Source: Chitinispirillaceae bacterium (GTDB lineage: Bacteria; Fibrobacterota; Chitinivibrionia; Chitinivibrionales; Chitinispirillaceae). From it: a stretch of DNA of 33,523 nucleotides. Shown in pieces: positions 1 through 9,169 of the stretch (position 1 is its first letter; every line of letters starts with the position of its first letter). The DNA lies in contig JAFGIW010000023.1 of the NCBI GenBank assembly GCA_016929415.1, forward strand, positions 1 through 33,523. Reading direction: 5' to 3'. The position numbers were made by a program, and so were the translations under genes. The notes beneath the pieces were generated by a model. It searched no databases and was not told the origin of the DNA. It saw nothing but the letters and a program-made list of their open reading frames with translations.

Positions 1-18
1 GGGGGGGGGGGGGGGGGG
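1..18. repeat. 18-base poly-G run at the window edge
   Basis: The first 18 bases are all G. On the minus strand this would put a run of proline codons inside ispD, at a point where IspD proteins have no proline tract. I take it as a contig-end or sequencing artefact, or a true homopolymer at which assembly stopped. The sequence cannot tell these apart. Confidence 0.8.
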
Positions 19-547
19 AGAGGGTGGCGGCGAGGTCGAAACACCGGGAAAGATGCGATGTCCTGAAGAGCTGCGGGGTGCCGACCCGTAAGAGTTTCGA
101 CCGGTCGAGGGTTGCTCCGGCCGTATCACCGGTAAAGGTGCGGATCGTGTCGACCACCGGGGTTGCCGTGAAGCCGCAGTCGAATGTTCCGCGCAGTGCA
201 AGGAGTCCGTCAATGACGGCGGCGGTCACGAACGGACGCGCGGCGTCATGCACCAGCATCCACGGAGCGTTTGACAGATTGCAACCGTTTCGCACGGACT
301 CCCACCGCTCGGCTCCTCCGGCGACCACCGTCACCTTATCATCTGCGAAAGTGCCGGTTGCCCGGTCGACGAGCTCCGCCGGCACGACGAGAATGATTCT
401 GTCAATATCCTGATGCGCGCGGAACGTTTCAAGCGAGTGGGCGAGGAGCGGTTTCCCTCCAAGCGGCACGAACGCCTTGGGCAGGTCATACCCGAGGCGT
501 GTACCCGATCCCGCGGCAACAATAACGGCATCGCAGCGTTCCTGCAT
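1..547 (-). CDS. ispD: IspD, 2-C-methyl-D-erythritol 4-phosphate cytidylyltransferase (3' end missing)
   Basis: Translation of the minus strand from the ATG at 547 gives the N-terminal part of IspD, about 180 of the usual 225-235 residues. The enzyme activates methylerythritol phosphate with CTP in the cytosolic MEP route to isoprenoids. Visible signatures are the nucleotide-binding AAGSGTR (residues about 11-17), the following lysine in DLPKAF, the VHDAARPF segment and the later TPVVDTIR strand. A purine-rich GGCGGGG lies just before the ATG and overlaps the argG stop region, with ten bases between the genes, so it is very probably co-transcribed with arg genes. The reading frame runs off the window into the poly-G run. 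The last few codons are therefore unreliable. Confidence 0.9.
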   Translation of the reverse strand, partial: MQERCDAVIVAAGSGTRLGYDLPKAFVPLGGKPLLAHSLETFRAHQDIDRIILVVPAELVDRATGTFADDKVTVVAGGAERWESVRNGCNLSNAPWMLVHDAARPFVTAAVIDGLLALRGTFDCGFTATPVVDTIRTFTGDTAGATLDRSKLLRVGTPQLFRTSHLSRCFDLAATLSPPPPP

Positions 548-557
548 GCTGCCCCGC

Positions 558-1766
558 CTATTTCCCGGTCGTGCGGTTGATAAGTCCGGCGACCTTCATC
601 GGCAGGCCGAAAAGCTTGATGAAGCCGGTGGCGTCCTTCTGGTCGTAAAGGGAGGTATTGGTAAACGACGCGAGGTCCTCCAGGTAGAGCGACTTGTCCG
701 CCTTCGATCCGGCGGTAACGATATTACCTTTGTAAAGTTTCAGTTTCACTTTCCCGGTGACGTTCCGCTGCGTCGCATCGACGAATGCGTCGAGCGCCGT
801 ACGCAGGGACGAGAACCACCTGCCGTCATAGACCAACTCGGCATATTTGATCGCGACCATTTCCTTGAAGTGGCTGGTGTCGCGGTCGAGTACGAGCCGT
901 TCGAGTTCCCGGTGGGCGAAGTAGAGCAGCGCGCCGCCCGGCGTCTCGTACACGCCGCGCGATTTGATGCCGACGAGCCGGTTTTCGACCATATCGACAT
1001 GACCGACGGCATGTTTCGCACCGATCGCGTTGAGTTTTTCGAGCAGTTCCACCGGCCCGAGATTCTTGCCGTTGACGGATGCCGGGATCCCCTTTTCGAA
1101 AGCTATTTCCACATACTCCGGGATGTCGGGAGCTTTTTCGATCGTGCTCGACAGGGTATACACGTCATCCGGCGGTTCGTTCCACGGGCTTTCGAGGACG
1201 CCGCCTTCATGGCTGATGTGCCAGATGTTGCGGTCTTCGGAATAGATCCTTTTTTTCGATTGCGAAATAGGAATACCCCGCTGCTCGGCGAAAGCGATGC
1301 ACGCTTCCCTGGAGTTAAGCGTCCAGAGCGGATCTTTCCAGGGTGAGATGATCCTGAGCGACGGGTCGAGTGCCATGATGCTCAGCTCGAACCTTACCTG
1401 GTCGTTCCCTTTGCCGGTGGCGCCGTGGGCGACCGCGGTCGCGCCCTCCTTGTGGGAGATCTCGACCGCTCGTTTGGCGATGAGCGGACGGGCAAAGCTG
1501 GTGCCGAGAAGGTAGGTGCCTTCGTATACCGCACCGGCCTTGATGGTGGGGAAGATGTAATCGGTGATGAACTCTTCGGTCAGTTTTTCGATGTAGAGTT
1601 TCGAAGCGCCGGTCTTGAGCGCCTTCTCCTCGAGTCCCGAAAGCTCCTCTTTCTGGCCGAGGTCGGCGCATACGGCGATCACTTCGCAATGGTAATTCTC
1701 CTTGAGCCAGCTGATCATGATGCTGGTATCGAGTCCGCCGGAGTAAAGCAAGACTACTTTTTCCAT
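558..1766 (-). CDS. argG: argininosuccinate synthase
   Basis: This 402-residue protein is full length for ArgG. It joins citrulline and aspartate at the expense of ATP (to AMP and PPi) to make argininosuccinate, the seventh step of arginine synthesis, in the cytosol. The N-terminus carries the PP-loop ATP-pyrophosphatase motif SGGLDTS at residues 9-15, and the second family signature [13 protein letters not shown] follows around residue 115. The start ATG lies two bases after the argD stop, so the two are surely one transcript. It is third in the order argB-argD-argG-ispD. No internal damage is seen. The very similar PP-loop enzymes NadE and GuaA lack the second signature. Confidence 0.97.
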   Translation of the reverse strand: MEKVVLLYSGGLDTSIMISWLKENYHCEVIAVCADLGQKEELSGLEEKALKTGASKLYIEKLTEEFITDYIFPTIKAGAVYEGTYLLGTSFARPLIAKRAVEISHKEGATAVAHGATGKGNDQVRFELSIMALDPSLRIISPWKDPLWTLNSREACIAFAEQRGIPISQSKKRIYSEDRNIWHISHEGGVLESPWNEPPDDVYTLSSTIEKAPDIPEYVEIAFEKGIPASVNGKNLGPVELLEKLNAIGAKHAVGHVDMVENRLVGIKSRGVYETPGGALLYFAHRELERLVLDRDTSHFKEMVAIKYAELVYDGRWFSSLRTALDAFVDATQRNVTGKVKLKLYKGNIVTAGSKADKSLYLEDLASFTNTSLYDQKDATGFIKLFGLPMKVAGLINRTTGK

Positions 1767-1768
1767 GA

Positions 1769-2959
1769 TTATTCCTTTGCTGGTTGTTTTTTCAGAACAC
1801 TGGTGAAAATGGAGACCGCCCGGTCGATTTCGGTTTTCTTGACCGTGAGCGGCGGAATAAACCGGACAGTGTTGCGGTTCGCCTTGATGAGGAGAAGCCC
1901 CGCCTTTTTACATCCGGCAATAATCGGGGCGGGATCGGCTTTCATCCGTACGCCGATCAGCAGCCCGCTGCCGAGCACCGATTCGATAGCGGGAAACAGT
2001 TTCTGCAGTGACGTCAATTTGTCAAGGAGGTAGGCGCCTTTCACCCTGACCTGTTTGAGAAACCCTTTGTCGGCGATAATGTTCATCACTACGACGCCGA
2101 GTGCACAGGCGACCGGGTTGCCGCCGAACGTGGTCCCGTGATCGCCCGCACCGAGTGAAAGCGCGATATCTTCGCGACAGACCACCGCACCAAGGGGCAG
2201 TCCGCCGCCGATCGGTTTGGCAAGTGTCATCATGTCGGGAATGACCCTGTACTGTTCGTAAGCCCAGAGCGTTCCGGTGCGGCCCATGCCGCATTGAATC
2301 TCGTCAAACACCAGCGCGCATTTATGTTTATCGGCTGCCTTGCGCAGGAAGGTGAGGAACTCGGCGGTAGCGGAATTTACCCCGCCCTCTCCCTGGAGCG
2401 GCTCGACGAAGATCGCGGCGAACCGGTGGGCGGCAAGGAGCTTTTTTACGGCCTTGATATCGTTGAAAGGCGCGAAGTGGAACCCCCCGGCAAGCGGTTC
2501 GAAACCGGCATGGAACTTATCCTGCGCAGTGGCGCTCAGTGCGCCATACGTTCTCCCATGGAACCCGTCACTGAAGGAGAGTATATGGTATTTACCGGGG
2601 GATTGCTTTTTCGCCCATTTCCTGGCGAACTTGATGGCGGCCTCGTTCGCCTCGGTGCCGCTGTTGCAGAAGAAGACCCGCTTGCCGAAACTGTGTTTGA
2701 TGAGCAGCTTTGCCAGATCGATCTGCGGTTGGCTGAAGTAAAGGTTCGAGGAGTGGATAAGTTTCCTGCCCTGGGCAAAGAGCGCTTTCTGCAGCGCCGG
2801 ATGACCGTGGCCGAGTGAATTCACCGCGATGCCGCACCCGAAGTCGAGGTAGGCTGTGCCGCCGGCGTCGAAGAGGAGGCTCCCTTTCCCATGGGTCAGA
2901 GGAGCGCCGTCCCGTTTATAGGTGGGAACGAAGAGCGAATTAATTTTTTTCGTGTTCAT
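1769..2959 (-). CDS. argD: acetylornithine aminotransferase
   Basis: A 396-residue class-III PLP aminotransferase. It converts N-acetylglutamate semialdehyde to N-acetylornithine using glutamate, and family members often also act on succinyl-diaminopimelate. The GTEAN phosphate-binding segment is at about residues 101-105, the cofactor aspartate in VFDEIQCG at about 219, and the Schiff-base lysine in LAKPIGGG at about 248. Length and order match ArgD. It sits between argB and argG with gaps of 18 and 2 bases, and this context supports ArgD over other class-III enzymes such as GabT or AstC. Confidence 0.95.
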   Translation of the reverse strand: MNTKKINSLFVPTYKRDGAPLTHGKGSLLFDAGGTAYLDFGCGIAVNSLGHGHPALQKALFAQGRKLIHSSNLYFSQPQIDLAKLLIKHSFGKRVFFCNSGTEANEAAIKFARKWAKKQSPGKYHILSFSDGFHGRTYGALSATAQDKFHAGFEPLAGGFHFAPFNDIKAVKKLLAAHRFAAIFVEPLQGEGGVNSATAEFLTFLRKAADKHKCALVFDEIQCGMGRTGTLWAYEQYRVIPDMMTLAKPIGGGLPLGAVVCREDIALSLGAGDHGTTFGGNPVACALGVVVMNIIADKGFLKQVRVKGAYLLDKLTSLQKLFPAIESVLGSGLLIGVRMKADPAPIIAGCKKAGLLLIKANRNTVRFIPPLTVKKTEIDRAVSIFTSVLKKQPAKE

Positions 2960-2977
2960 CGATGCTGTTCCTTGCTA

Positions 2978-3757
2978 TCAGTGACAGATTACCGTGCCCG
3001 ACGAGGCACCGCGGGCGAGTTCGTTGCGCAGCGTTTCGCTGTTGGTCCAGCCGCAGATGTGCACACGCTTTACCCCGCGGTGCACCGCGTCGGCCGCGGA
3101 GCGCAGCTTCGGCACCATGCCGCCGGTGATATGGCCTATGGCAATCAGATGCTCGATGTCGGACGTTTTAATCTCTTTGCGAACCTCATCGTCGACCATG
3201 ACGCCCGGAACGTCGGAAATGAAGATGAGGTCATCCGCCCTTATCGCCATAGCCAGTTCGCTCGCCGCTAGGTCGGCATTGACGTTGTAGATGCATCCGC
3301 ACGCGTCGCGGGAGATGGGGGAGACGACCGGTACGATCCCCGCGGCCCTGCAGGCCTCGATGAGTGCGGGGGAAACCCTGTCAATCTGCCCGACAAAGCC
3401 GATATCCTGTCCGTTAACAAGCATTTTGGAGGCGATGAAAAGCTCGGCATCCACGCCGCTGAACCCCGCCGCCGTCACCCCCTCGCAAAGGAGCGCGTTG
3501 ACGATCCTTTTGTTGACGTCGCCGGAGAGCACCATCTGGACGATTTTGACCATCTCGGCATCCGTAACCCGCATTCCCTCGATGAAGGTGAACTCGCGGT
3601 TAAGGAGCTTGAGCTGGCGGGCAATGTCCTTGCCCCCGCCGTGAATAATGATCGGGAAGATTTTGGAAAGGAGCGTTTTTATGCCCTGCCCCAGTTCCGT
3701 CAGCAACCCTTCCGCATCGACGGTAGCCCCGCCGATTTTAATACAGACTGTTTTCAT
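2978..3757 (-). CDS. argB: acetylglutamate kinase
   Basis: This 259-residue amino-acid kinase fold protein phosphorylates N-acetylglutamate, the second step of arginine synthesis. It shows the N-terminal KIGG (residues 7-10), the HGGGKDI loop (about 39-45), the GMRVTD substrate segment (about 61) and the NVNADLAASELA stretch typical of ArgB. It is the first gene of the arg operon. A good ribosome-binding site, AGAGGAG, lies about 12 bases before the ATG. The N-terminus is short and lacks the extra helix that arginine-inhibited ArgB proteins carry, so feedback control by arginine is not expected from the sequence (inference). argC, argJ, argF and argH are not in the window. Confidence 0.95.
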   Translation of the reverse strand: MKTVCIKIGGATVDAEGLLTELGQGIKTLLSKIFPIIIHGGGKDIARQLKLLNREFTFIEGMRVTDAEMVKIVQMVLSGDVNKRIVNALLCEGVTAAGFSGVDAELFIASKMLVNGQDIGFVGQIDRVSPALIEACRAAGIVPVVSPISRDACGCIYNVNADLAASELAMAIRADDLIFISDVPGVMVDDEVRKEIKTSDIEHLIAIGHITGGMVPKLRSAADAVHRGVKRVHICGWTNSETLRNELARGASSGTVICH

Positions 3758-4098
3758 GACCGATTCAGACTCCTCTGGAGTGAAAACGCTAGAAAATAAT
3801 TAAGGACGGGGAGGCATTTCGAGAATGATAGGATGGCGGGGACGAAAAAATTGTGGCGAATGCGACATACGGAGTTATCGGGGAAAAGTTGTGCGGTGGG
3901 GATAGTAAAGGGGTGCTTCATGAGCGAAATGGGTTTTTTATGGGAGGAGCGCTCCGCGCCCCATCGTTTGGGGAACCAGCGGTGGAGTGGGGGAGAGGGG
4001 GAAACGTTTGGAGATCAATGAAACGTTCGTTGCCGGTTTTTCCCGATATGTGCCTCTGTGAGAGGAACGAAGCGATACGATGCCGCGAATTTTTTTAA
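3758..4098. other. non-coding stretch between argB and a broken ATPase gene
   Basis: I see no credible gene here. The two short plus-strand frames (from 3833 and 3853) run through a palindromic repeat and have no homologous look. The first 70 bases must hold the argB promoter on the minus strand, but no clear -35/-10 pair stands out. The segment around 4058-4096 encodes, in one frame, a CERNEAI-like phrase of the kind often seen in decayed intergenic repeats. A stop at 4096-4098 closes the frame in front of the ATPase remnant. Confidence 0.6.
3949..3975. repeat. double-hairpin dispersed repeat, copy A
   Basis: Two adjoining inverted repeats overlap. GCGC-TCC-GCGC (3949-3959) is followed by CCCCA-TCGTT-TGGGG (3959-3973) and AA. 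The 17 bases 3959-3975 are identical to 6304-6320. The copies flank the decayed ATPase/TPR gene in direct orientation. The layout, a short stem with a three-base loop sharing its end with a second stem, resembles REP-type elements. Confidence 0.75.
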
Positions 4099-6240
4099 TA
4101 TGACCGAAGTACCGCCGGTGTTCAGCATGCCATCATCACCGGTCCCCGCGGCATGGGTAAAACAACCATGCTTCTTATGGTGCAGTTCCGGATCGCCGAG
4201 CTCGATCTGTCGAAAAGATGGCAGCCGATCAAGTTCCCCGAAGAGTCCTACAGCATCAACGACCTTGCGGATCTTTGGATCGAGACCTTGCACCTTGTAG
4301 TGGCTGCCACGAACGATACGGCGCTTGAACCGGAACTCGTTGCATTGCGCGCCGGACATTTATCGTTGGATGACCTGCGGGAACGCGCATGGGCGATCAT
4401 CAAAGACTGGTGCACCACCCGAAAAAAAAAGCTGCTCCTGCTTATTGACAATTTCGACATGATCATCGAACAGATCGGCGATGACCGGGAGAAAGCCCGG
4501 CTACGCGATATTCTCATGAATGACGGCACGGTAATGTTCATCGGGACCGCTGTCAGTTTTTTCAAGGAAGCGAGTTACGACAAACCGTTCTACCATTTCT
4601 TCAGGGTGTTCGATCTCAAGGGATTGACGCATGACGACGCGGTCAATCTTCTCAAACGCCGGGCTGAAATGGACAACGTTTACAATTTCGACGCGTTACT
4701 GGCGGAAAGCGAAGGCCGGTTTCCCGCACTGGAATATTTCACGGGTGGCAATCCGCGTCTTATTCTCATGCTCTACCGAGTGGTGGCCGAATGGGGTTCC
4801 GCCGAGGTGCGACAGGCACTGGAAAAGCTTCTTGACGAAATCACCCCCTATTATAAATCGAGGACCGAAATCCTCCCACCCCAGCAGCGTAAGATTCTCG
4901 ACCATATCGCCCGCGAAAGCGCGAAAAGCTTCGAAGGCCTCTCACCTTCCGATATTGCAACCGCAACCCGTTCGAAATCCAATCATGTCAGTATGCAGCT
5001 GAAGAGACTCGCCGAAGCGGGGTATGTAAGGTCGGCGAATATCAAAGGCCGCAGTTCGTGCTATACGCTCTCGGAACCAATTGTATGCCATCTGGTACCA
5101 GATGCGCTTTTCTCGGACAGCAAGGGAGCGGATGCTGTGGCTGGTGAGTTTTCTGAAGGTGTGGTTCGAGCTGCCGCAGTTGCTGGAGGAAGTGAAGTCG
5201 GTGAGGGGGAGGGTGGATGGGTATTGCAGAGCACAGGAACGGGAGAAAGCCCTGTGTGTTCTGGAGCATGGAAGATATTTGCTTGATGCCATTCCGGATG
5301 GACCGGAGAAGTTAGGCGCAACGACGGAGTATTTGAAGAGCCGGATGGTTGCGGGAGACTGGGAGCACGTAAGGGAGACGGCGGAGAAGGCGGATTTAGA
5401 GGGGTTGGCGGATGTGGAGTTGGAGATATTGCATGAGAAAAAGGGAATCGATGAGGGTAGATACCTATTTGAAAGAGCGAGTCGTGAATTTATTGCCGAT
5501 CATTTCGAAGAGGCGAAAAAACTGCTTGAAGAATTAATCCGGATAATCCGAACTCTTATGGAGCTTGGTGCAACCGAGGTAGCGTGTTGGCTGAATTAGG
5601 GCAATTCGAAGCAGCAGTCGAATCGTATGATAAGGCATTGCAAATTAAACCGCAAATGCATGAGGCTTGGAATTGCCGGGGTACTGCTTTATGTCACTTG
5701 AGTCGATTCGAAGAGGCGACTGAGTCGTATGACAAGGCTTTGCAAATAAAGCCGAATCAGTATCAAGCTTGGAATAATAAAGGGTATATATTATTAACCC
5801 TCGATAGGCCCCAAGAGGCCTTTACAGCATTTGATCAGGCTGTCTCGCTTACTAATGATTCAAAACCCTGGAGAAATCGCACCGAGGCCTCGTTAATTCT
5901 ATCCCTCAACGCCATTTCCGAAAGCAATCCCGCCCAGTCGCTCCATTACCTCAACGAAGCCCGCAAGTCCGAATCGATCATCGGCCCGGAGCAATGGATG
6001 TCGCTTGTTCTGAATACCATCCTTTCAAGTATCAATATCAACAACCTACCCTCCATCCGCGACTTCCTCACCCACGCCGGTCTCGACCAGCAGCTTTTCC
6101 CCCTCATCCGCGCCATCGACTACCTTGTAACCGGTAATGAGGAACTCATCGAGAAGCTTTCACCGGAATACCGGAAAATCGTTACTGAAGTGGCGAAGGC
6201 GCTGAAAGAGCGGCAGGTAAGAGAGCATGCTGATGTGTGA
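4099..6240 (+). pseudogene. decayed STAND-like ATPase with winged helix and TPR repeats
   Basis: Three frames join into one ancestral protein. Frame 1 (4099-about 5080) starts just before the P-loop GPRGMGKTT, so the N-terminal region is lost and the first ATG (4153) lies inside the P-loop. It continues through a Walker B-like LLLLIDNFD, a sensor region, and a winged-helix segment with SPSDIATAT and GRSSCYTLSEP. Near 5079 one extra base shifts the frame, and the protein goes on as YAIWYQMRFSRTARERM in frame 2 to about 5540. There the frame returns to frame 1, giving three TPR units of the AWxNxGxxL...SYDKALQIKP type and an ordinary C-terminal tail ending at 6240. Intact relatives would be signal-transduction ATPases that sense through the TPRs; this is a family inference. 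The region is flanked by two copies of a 17-base repeat. Confidence 0.8.
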
Positions 6241-6744
6241 TCTGATTCGGGGCTTTCGTATTTTCTGGATGGAGATAATGCATTTTAGTTGAGGGGCCTT
6301 CGGCCCCATCGTTTGGGGAAGTTCCGGTTACGGCATTTAATCCCGGCGCGAGGGTTGGGTTTTTCCGAAACGACCGCTGCTTGAGCCGAGAACTGCTACC
6401 GTGGAGTTGTTAAGGTCACAGTTGGAAATTTCAAAGCGGCAGGAGTGTCAATTCGGGGGGAATAGCGGCAGCCGGCCTTTACCGAATAACCCGGGTGGGC
6501 ACCAACCATAGCCAAAGCGGTATCTAAAGAAACAGTGCGTAGCACTGGATACAACTTGCTTACGGAACGGAGTGAAAAACGATGAGGCGTCAGCCTCTCT
6601 AATAATCATTATTTTCTTGAGTGCCCTCAGTCCTGTATTGATTACCCGAATTTTCCCCCGATTGAACGATTGATACTACACCGGTTACCAATGTACGATA
6701 TATTATGTGCTTTTGGACAGACTCAACCGAAGAGAGGATCATCA
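6241..6744. other. non-coding stretch upstream of the GH9 gene
   Basis: No open frame here looks like a protein. It contains the second copy of the double-hairpin repeat and two further perfect hairpins, CAGTGC-GTA-GCACTG (6533-6547) and GAGGC-GTCA-GCCTC (6584-6597). The latter is followed by an A/T-rich run that could end transcription, though without a clean T tract. The last 90 bases are AT-richer and probably hold the promoter of the cellulase gene, but I cannot name its boxes with confidence. Confidence 0.55.
6293..6320. repeat. double-hairpin dispersed repeat, copy B
   Basis: GGGGCC-TTC-GGCCCC (6293-6307) overlaps CCCCA-TCGTT-TGGGG (6304-6318). The 17 bases from 6304 match copy A at 3959 exactly. 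The first stem differs in sequence from that of copy A but keeps the same form, with a three-base loop. This suggests selection on structure, or a family of elements with a variable first arm. Confidence 0.75.
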
Positions 6745-8526
6745 GTGACGAACCGGACAAAACAACTCACCCTTTTCTGCATTTTTTTCCCCACACTTCT
6801 CACTGCACAGACCTATCAACCCAAATTCACCGCCGAAGACTATAAACGCGCCCTCTGGATGACTACCCGTTTCTACGGCGCACAGCGTTCCGGTTACGGG
6901 CCGAACTGGCTCATCATTAAGCATGATACCGCTGCCTACCGCGCCAGTTTCACAAGGGATTCGGATGGTTCGACAGACCTGGAAGGCGGCTGGTTCGATT
7001 GCGGCGACCATGTCACTTTCGGGCAAACCTTTTTCTTCTCCACCTATGTTCTGGCGAAAGCCTACGATATGTTTCCTCTCGGCTACCATGATTTCTACCA
7101 CGGCTTCAATTACGATGATTACGTCGCTTCAGGTTCTTGGGACATGGATGGCGGCACTCCCGACGGCATGCCCGATCTTCTCCAGGAGCTTAAATACGCG
7201 ACCGACTGGATCATCAAGGCCACTCCCGACGGATCGAATTTCTACTATCAGAAGGGGGAGGGGGCCAAGGATCACAAGTTATGGGTTACCGCGGGAAAGA
7301 TGTCGACAATGCCGGTCGACAGCGGCGGAGAACCAAGAAAAATATATAAAAACCCCGATGACGGGGTCATGGCATCCCTCGCGGCTGCCACGTTGGCGGT
7401 GATGTCGCGGATATATAAAAAATATGATGAAGTATATGCCGCGGAGTGTCTCCAGCATGCAAAAAACGCCTATACCTATGCGAAAGCGAGAAAAGGCAGT
7501 TCGGCGGGGGCGGGTGATGGAGGTTATTATGGAGCTCATTCCTCACCTCCCGTGGTTGCGTTCATTACCGGTGCCTCGGAGATGTTTGCGGCAACAAATG
7601 ACGCGGGGTATAAAAACGATGCCGTTGCGGAACAGGATAACATCACGTACCACAACTACGGTTTCGACTATTCAAACACGCACGACCTGGCTCCTGCAGC
7701 GATGGCCACGTCGGGAATCGATGTCAAGAAGCTCGACCAGCTCAAGTCCACGTTCATCGACCAGTACACTCAGGGCCTCAACGGGGAAGGAATCTGTACA
7801 AAGGGAAACGGTAGCTGGGGGGCGCTGCGTTATCCGTCGAACCATGCTTTCATCGCCGCACTCTGGTCGCGGGCGAGGAAAGACACCTCGCTCAATTCAT
7901 TCATTTACAAGCAGGTCGATTACATCATGGGGAGCAACAATGAGAAACAGTCGTTTATCGTCGGGTTCTGTGCGGGGTGTTCGAAACAGGTGCTTTTCCC
8001 CCACCATCGGAATGTCTATTTGTGTGATGATAACCCGAATGATTCGATGATGCGGCTGATGACGATTCCGGACAGGAATAAGCAGTTCGGCTACATGGTG
8101 GGCGGAACCTGGAATTCGTCCGACTACAAAGATGACGTTACCGTATATTCGGTAACCGAAGGCGGTATCGACTACAACGCCGGCCTTGTCGGCGCGCTCG
8201 GGTATATCGTAAGCAGACTCGATCCGGCCGACACCGCCACTATGGTCGGCGTCGCGCATCGGAGGGTCGACTCTCGACCCCCCGGCGTGGATCTCCTTAC
8301 CCTACAACGAACCGCCGCCGGATGGCTGCTGAAGACGTCGGGACAGACGCGGATGACCGACGTATCGGTCTACGACTGCCGCGGTAGGCAGGTGTATGCG
8401 GCTTATCCGGCTGCATCAACGATGCTGCTTGCTGCCGGGACCTACTGTAAAGGGGTATATCATTTCCTCGTCCGGCTGAGCGACAACCGGCATAGTGCTG
8501 CCAGGTCGATCTGTGTACTGAGGTAG
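6745..8526 (+). CDS. secreted glycoside hydrolase family 9 cellulase with sorting-type C-terminal tail
   Basis: An inverting beta-1,4-glucanase of family GH9, acting outside the cell on cellulose or related glucans. I choose the GTG at 6745, preceded by AGAGAGGA, over the upstream ATG at 6670, because it gives a clean signal peptide (cleavage near TAQ-TYQ). The catalytic domain shows GGWFDCGDHV with the two aspartates at about 85 and 88, PHHR near residue 419, and the acid glutamate in VTEGGIDYNAG near 471. It has no Ig-like or carbohydrate-binding module. The last 75 residues contain SVYDCRGRQVY, a glycine-turn strand pair and a basic end. This is the look of a T9SS type A sorting domain, so export through T9SS and surface attachment are likely (inference). 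It stands alone, with no neighbouring polysaccharide genes. Confidence 0.93.
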   Translation: MTNRTKQLTLFCIFFPTLLTAQTYQPKFTAEDYKRALWMTTRFYGAQRSGYGPNWLIIKHDTAAYRASFTRDSDGSTDLEGGWFDCGDHVTFGQTFFFSTYVLAKAYDMFPLGYHDFYHGFNYDDYVASGSWDMDGGTPDGMPDLLQELKYATDWIIKATPDGSNFYYQKGEGAKDHKLWVTAGKMSTMPVDSGGEPRKIYKNPDDGVMASLAAATLAVMSRIYKKYDEVYAAECLQHAKNAYTYAKARKGSSAGAGDGGYYGAHSSPPVVAFITGASEMFAATNDAGYKNDAVAEQDNITYHNYGFDYSNTHDLAPAAMATSGIDVKKLDQLKSTFIDQYTQGLNGEGICTKGNGSWGALRYPSNHAFIAALWSRARKDTSLNSFIYKQVDYIMGSNNEKQSFIVGFCAGCSKQVLFPHHRNVYLCDDNPNDSMMRLMTIPDRNKQFGYMVGGTWNSSDYKDDVTVYSVTEGGIDYNAGLVGALGYIVSRLDPADTATMVGVAHRRVDSRPPGVDLLTLQRTAAGWLLKTSGQTRMTDVSVYDCRGRQVYAAYPAASTMLLAAGTYCKGVYHFLVRLSDNRHSAARSICVLR

Positions 8527-8618
8527 AGGTATACGTTCCGCAGGGGCGTTCTCAGTCTGTGCTTGACCGTTTCAGCTTTTCATGGTTAAATTGGACTATG
8601 GGAGCGGCGGAGGATACC

Positions 8619-9074
8619 ATGGACCGTGAAATCGTCAAAACCGACAAGCGTTACCGGCGGAACTTGTTTCTCGCCTATCTCACGGCTCTCCTTTGCGGAG
8701 TTGCTTTTTTGAGTTGGGGAAGACCGGCCCTCGTTTCCTACATCAACAACCTTCCCGCCAAAGAACACATTGAGACAATCGAGCTTGTCGAGCACCTCTT
8801 TCTCATCCTTTTCATACCGGCAGCAATCTATCTGATTGCGGTCGGCCGGAAGGTGTGCCGGTTTCGGGCAATGCCGTATCCCGGCATGGGCGTCATCCGC
8901 GATACGGTAATTGTAAGAGGGGAAAAAGCATTACGGCGTGGTAGAAGCATGATGGTGCTCGGCATCGCAATGATCGCGATCGTTATTGCAAGCATGCTCG
9001 CAACACATGTAATCACCCTCCGCTTTAAACATCACCCTCTTTTCAGGCCGATTTTTTACGGCCCGGAGGTGTGA
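8619..9074 (+). CDS. small membrane protein of unknown function
   Basis: I do not recognise this family. The chosen ATG at 8619 has GGAGG five bases upstream; earlier starts at 8559 and 8598 lack such a site. The 151-residue product has three hydrophobic segments, at about residues 15-35 (LFLAYLTALLCGVAFLSW), 58-80 (LFLILFIPAAIYLIAVG) and 112-135 (MMVLGIAMIAIVIASMLA). A basic hydrophilic stretch lies between the second and third. Topology is therefore probably an inner-membrane protein with a small exposed loop. It follows the GH9 gene by 92 bases on the same strand and faces the radical-SAM gene. Confidence 0.7.
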   Translation: MDREIVKTDKRYRRNLFLAYLTALLCGVAFLSWGRPALVSYINNLPAKEHIETIELVEHLFLILFIPAAIYLIAVGRKVCRFRAMPYPGMGVIRDTVIVRGEKALRRGRSMMVLGIAMIAIVIASMLATHVITLRFKHHPLFRPIFYGPEV

Positions 9075-9097
9075 GTGAAGAGTTAATAAGTTAGCGC

Positions 9098-9140
9098 GTT
9101 GATGAGTTAAAAGGGTCAAAGGATTTTCCATCTCATCAAC
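9098..9140. repeat. 9-base perfect inverted repeat between convergent genes
   Basis: GTTGATGAG (9098-9106) and CTCATCAAC (9132-9140) form perfect arms around a 25-base loop. The site lies between the convergent membrane-protein and radical-SAM genes, where a two-way terminator would be expected. No T run follows on either strand. The surrounding sequence, rich in GTTAATAAG-like words, looks more like a remnant of a small inverted-repeat element. Confidence 0.5.
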
Positions 9141-9169
9141 ACTCCATTTCTCCAACTTTCCACTCTCCC

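Noticed and set aside
477-1346. 289-codon open frame on the plus strand
   Set aside because: It runs antisense through argG, whose motifs are intact; the translation has no family likeness.
2294-2818. 174-codon plus-strand frame
   Set aside because: It is the antisense shadow of argD.
3833-4098. Two small plus-strand frames before the ATPase remnant
   Set aside because: They run through the palindromic repeat, have no ribosome-binding site and overlap each other; likely intergenic repeat sequence.
3949-6320. A transposon or prophage carrying the ATPase gene
   Set aside because: No transposase, integrase or terminal inverted repeats are seen; the flanking repeats are short palindromes.
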